Shown: positions 42,430 through 43,586 of the stretch, piece after piece | Layout of the letters: each line of letters begins with the position of its first letter | Numbering within the stretch: position 1 is the stretch's first letter | NCBI GenBank assembly: GCA_910584055.1 | Contig: CAJTZS010000035.1 | Coordinates: 1-43,586, forward strand | Reading direction: 5' to 3' | Source: an uncultured Muribaculaceae bacterium | Lineage (GTDB): Bacteria; Bacteroidota; Bacteroidia; Bacteroidales; Muribaculaceae | DNA: 43,586 nt | Program-made: the position numbers and the translations under genes | Notes under the pieces: model-generated | Told to the model about the DNA's origin: nothing | The model's input: only the letters and a program-made list of their open reading frames with translations | The model's database searches: none

Positions 42430-43392
42430 TTATTTATCTTTGGGTTGGAGGAAAGAGTAGTTGGGGAAGAGGAAGAGCCATGTCGCTACGCAGAATGGGC
42501 CTGTCAATGTAGGAAGTCCCATGGGAGCGAAGAATGCGTTCATTCCGGCCTGGATAAATACGGTGCAGATGATACCTATAACTGCCCATACAGCCGATTT
42601 CCATGTGTGACCGCAGAATGTGTCGCCTAATGCGATACCTGTCAATACCGCGCTGAAACCGTAGAGGCCGTTGGCTATATCTTCACCCGGACCTTTCCAA
42701 ACAATCACTATGAACAGTGCCAATGCTGAGGCTACGGCAGCCCAGGCAGCTGCTCTCCAGCTTTTCACCGCGAGCCCGGCGAGAATGAATATTCCCGTCA
42801 CCCAGGAGTTGATGAGGAACACTTGTGCAATCCCTTTCAACCAGTATATTACCAGACCGCCAAAATGAAGGTTCAACTGTTCATGCATCCCTATCGGCAA
42901 TTCCGGTGAAGACATATGTGTGGGTGGCATTCCATGAAACAGGCGTGCGGCCAGAAGAAAGAAATAAGTGCAAAGCACGAACGGGAATGTGAAAGAAGAC
43001 ATCTTCCATCGTCCGAGCACGTTGTCCATGCCTGTGCGTACCCATGTGGTCATTGCCGAACAGATTATGAGCCCAAGCCACATCCAGACGGTGTTTCCGA
43101 GGAATGTAGGTAATGCGCAGCCCACGAGACAGCCGTTAAAGCTCCATAGCCCTTGCGCCCCATTCTGGTCGGGCAATTGAAGGATATATCCGGTAATCGT
43201 GGATACTACCATACCCAGGAACATTCCCCATGCCACAATGCCGAGGCCTTCCTCATACGCTCCCCAGAAGATGCCAATCATTATCAAAAGTCCCGACCAC
43301 ATGGAGTCTTGAAACATTACCTGTCCGATACCCCTCAGCAGTGTGCGTGGAAAATCCCTGACGGTGGTTTTTGCAGTGTAAATAAGTGCCAT
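42430..43392 (-). CDS. Urea transporter (UT family)
   Basis: A 320-residue channel-like membrane protein of the UT/SLC14 family, which lets urea cross the membrane passively. The family repeat appears twice: GLWSFNGCLVGCALPTFLG near residues 81-99 and GLYGFSAVLTGIALGDTF near 236-253, each at the start of a half with about five helices. RTLLRGIGQVMFQDSMWSGL at the N-terminus is also typical. The presence of urease in the same window (28573-34437) gives a clear role: uptake of gut urea as a nitrogen source. It is followed by the MFS gene after one base. Confidence 0.9.
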   Translation of the reverse strand: MALIYTAKTTVRDFPRTLLRGIGQVMFQDSMWSGLLIMIGIFWGAYEEGLGIVAWGMFLGMVVSTITGYILQLPDQNGAQGLWSFNGCLVGCALPTFLGNTVWMWLGLIICSAMTTWVRTGMDNVLGRWKMSSFTFPFVLCTYFFLLAARLFHGMPPTHMSSPELPIGMHEQLNLHFGGLVIYWLKGIAQVFLINSWVTGIFILAGLAVKSWRAAAWAAVASALALFIVIVWKGPGEDIANGLYGFSAVLTGIALGDTFCGHTWKSAVWAVIGIICTVFIQAGMNAFFAPMGLPTLTGPFCVATWLFLFPNYSFLQPKDK

Positions 43393-43393
43393 A

Positions 43394-43490
43394 TAGTTTA
43401 ATGTTTAATGTTCAATGTTTAATGAGTAATGTTTAATGTTCAATGATTTAGGCGGATGCCAATTACACATTTAACATTACACATTATTCA
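43394..43490. repeat. Simple repeat tract (TTTAATGTTCAATG-like)
   Basis: Imperfect tandem copies of ATGTTTA and ATGTTCA run upstream of the urea transporter start, followed by inverted forms (ACATTTAACATTACACATT). Similar short units (ACATTAAACATTAAACG) lie at about 32828-32844 between ureF and ureG. Such AT-rich runs occur between genes in many Bacteroidales. No promoter was identified in it. Confidence 0.65.
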
Positions 43491-43586
43491 AGGTACTGAA
43501 CTCTTATAAAAATTAAACGTTTTTAATATAAATTCAATACTTCGGTTATTTTTTAGTGGCTCCGAGGAGCCGAGTGTTTAATCCGT

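Noticed and set aside
43394..43490. Possible CRISPR array
   Set aside because: The repeat units are 7-10 bp, AT-rich and lack regular unique spacers; no cas genes are present.

Overview
The window looks like a chromosome segment from a gut-type Bacteroidales bacterium. The evidence is a SusC/SusD pair, lipoprotein signals, short C-terminal sorting-type tails on two secreted proteins, and several promoters of the Bacteroidetes type (TTTG, about 19-20 bases, TAnnTTTG). The combination of a small polysaccharide locus, urease and a urea transporter would fit Muribaculaceae. That family assignment is inference from gene content, not from a marker gene.

Layout. Positions 2-121 hold the tail of an unidentified gene. 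A secreted protein follows (356-1168). A glycan-utilisation locus runs from 1922 to 12641 as one tight plus-strand operon: STN-type SusC, SusD, a BspA-like leucine-rich-repeat protein, a metallo-beta-lactamase-fold lipoprotein, a GH3 glycosidase and an SGNH hydrolase. A convergent GH29 alpha-L-fucosidase (12714-14327) and a small metallophosphoesterase follow. Minus-strand genes between 15851 and 19140 encode a LolC/E-type permease, a SpoU RNA methyltransferase and a porin. From 19335 to 24963 there is a complete glycine-cleavage operon, gcvT-gcvH-gcvPA-gcvPB-lpd, with the P protein split into two genes. Next come an acyl-CoA synthetase, a small membrane protein and a UPF0104/LPG-synthase-type membrane protein.

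The urease locus is ureABC (28573-31175), a terminator, a small inserted element, then ureEFGD (31501-34437). A urea transporter (42430-43392, minus) with a co-transcribed MFS permease lies about 8 kb away and probably supplies the substrate. Between them are a carboxypeptidase-regulatory-domain protein, an acyltransferase 3, a YeiH-type exporter, a DUF1846 protein and a class-C beta-lactamase-like hydrolase.

The most notable non-coding content is a set of short inverted-repeat elements flanked by TA dinucleotides. One family is about 180 bp long. It has two copies of type B, one type A nested inside a B with a clean TA duplication, and one type C. They carry distantly similar short reading frames, and the outer elements end 15-31 bp from the start codons of ureE, an acyl-CoA synthetase and a phosphoesterase. 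A second family (434 and 319 bp, opposite orientations) carries GC-rich hairpins, one of which shows a compensatory base-pair change between copies. No transposase, CRISPR array, rRNA or tRNA gene was seen.
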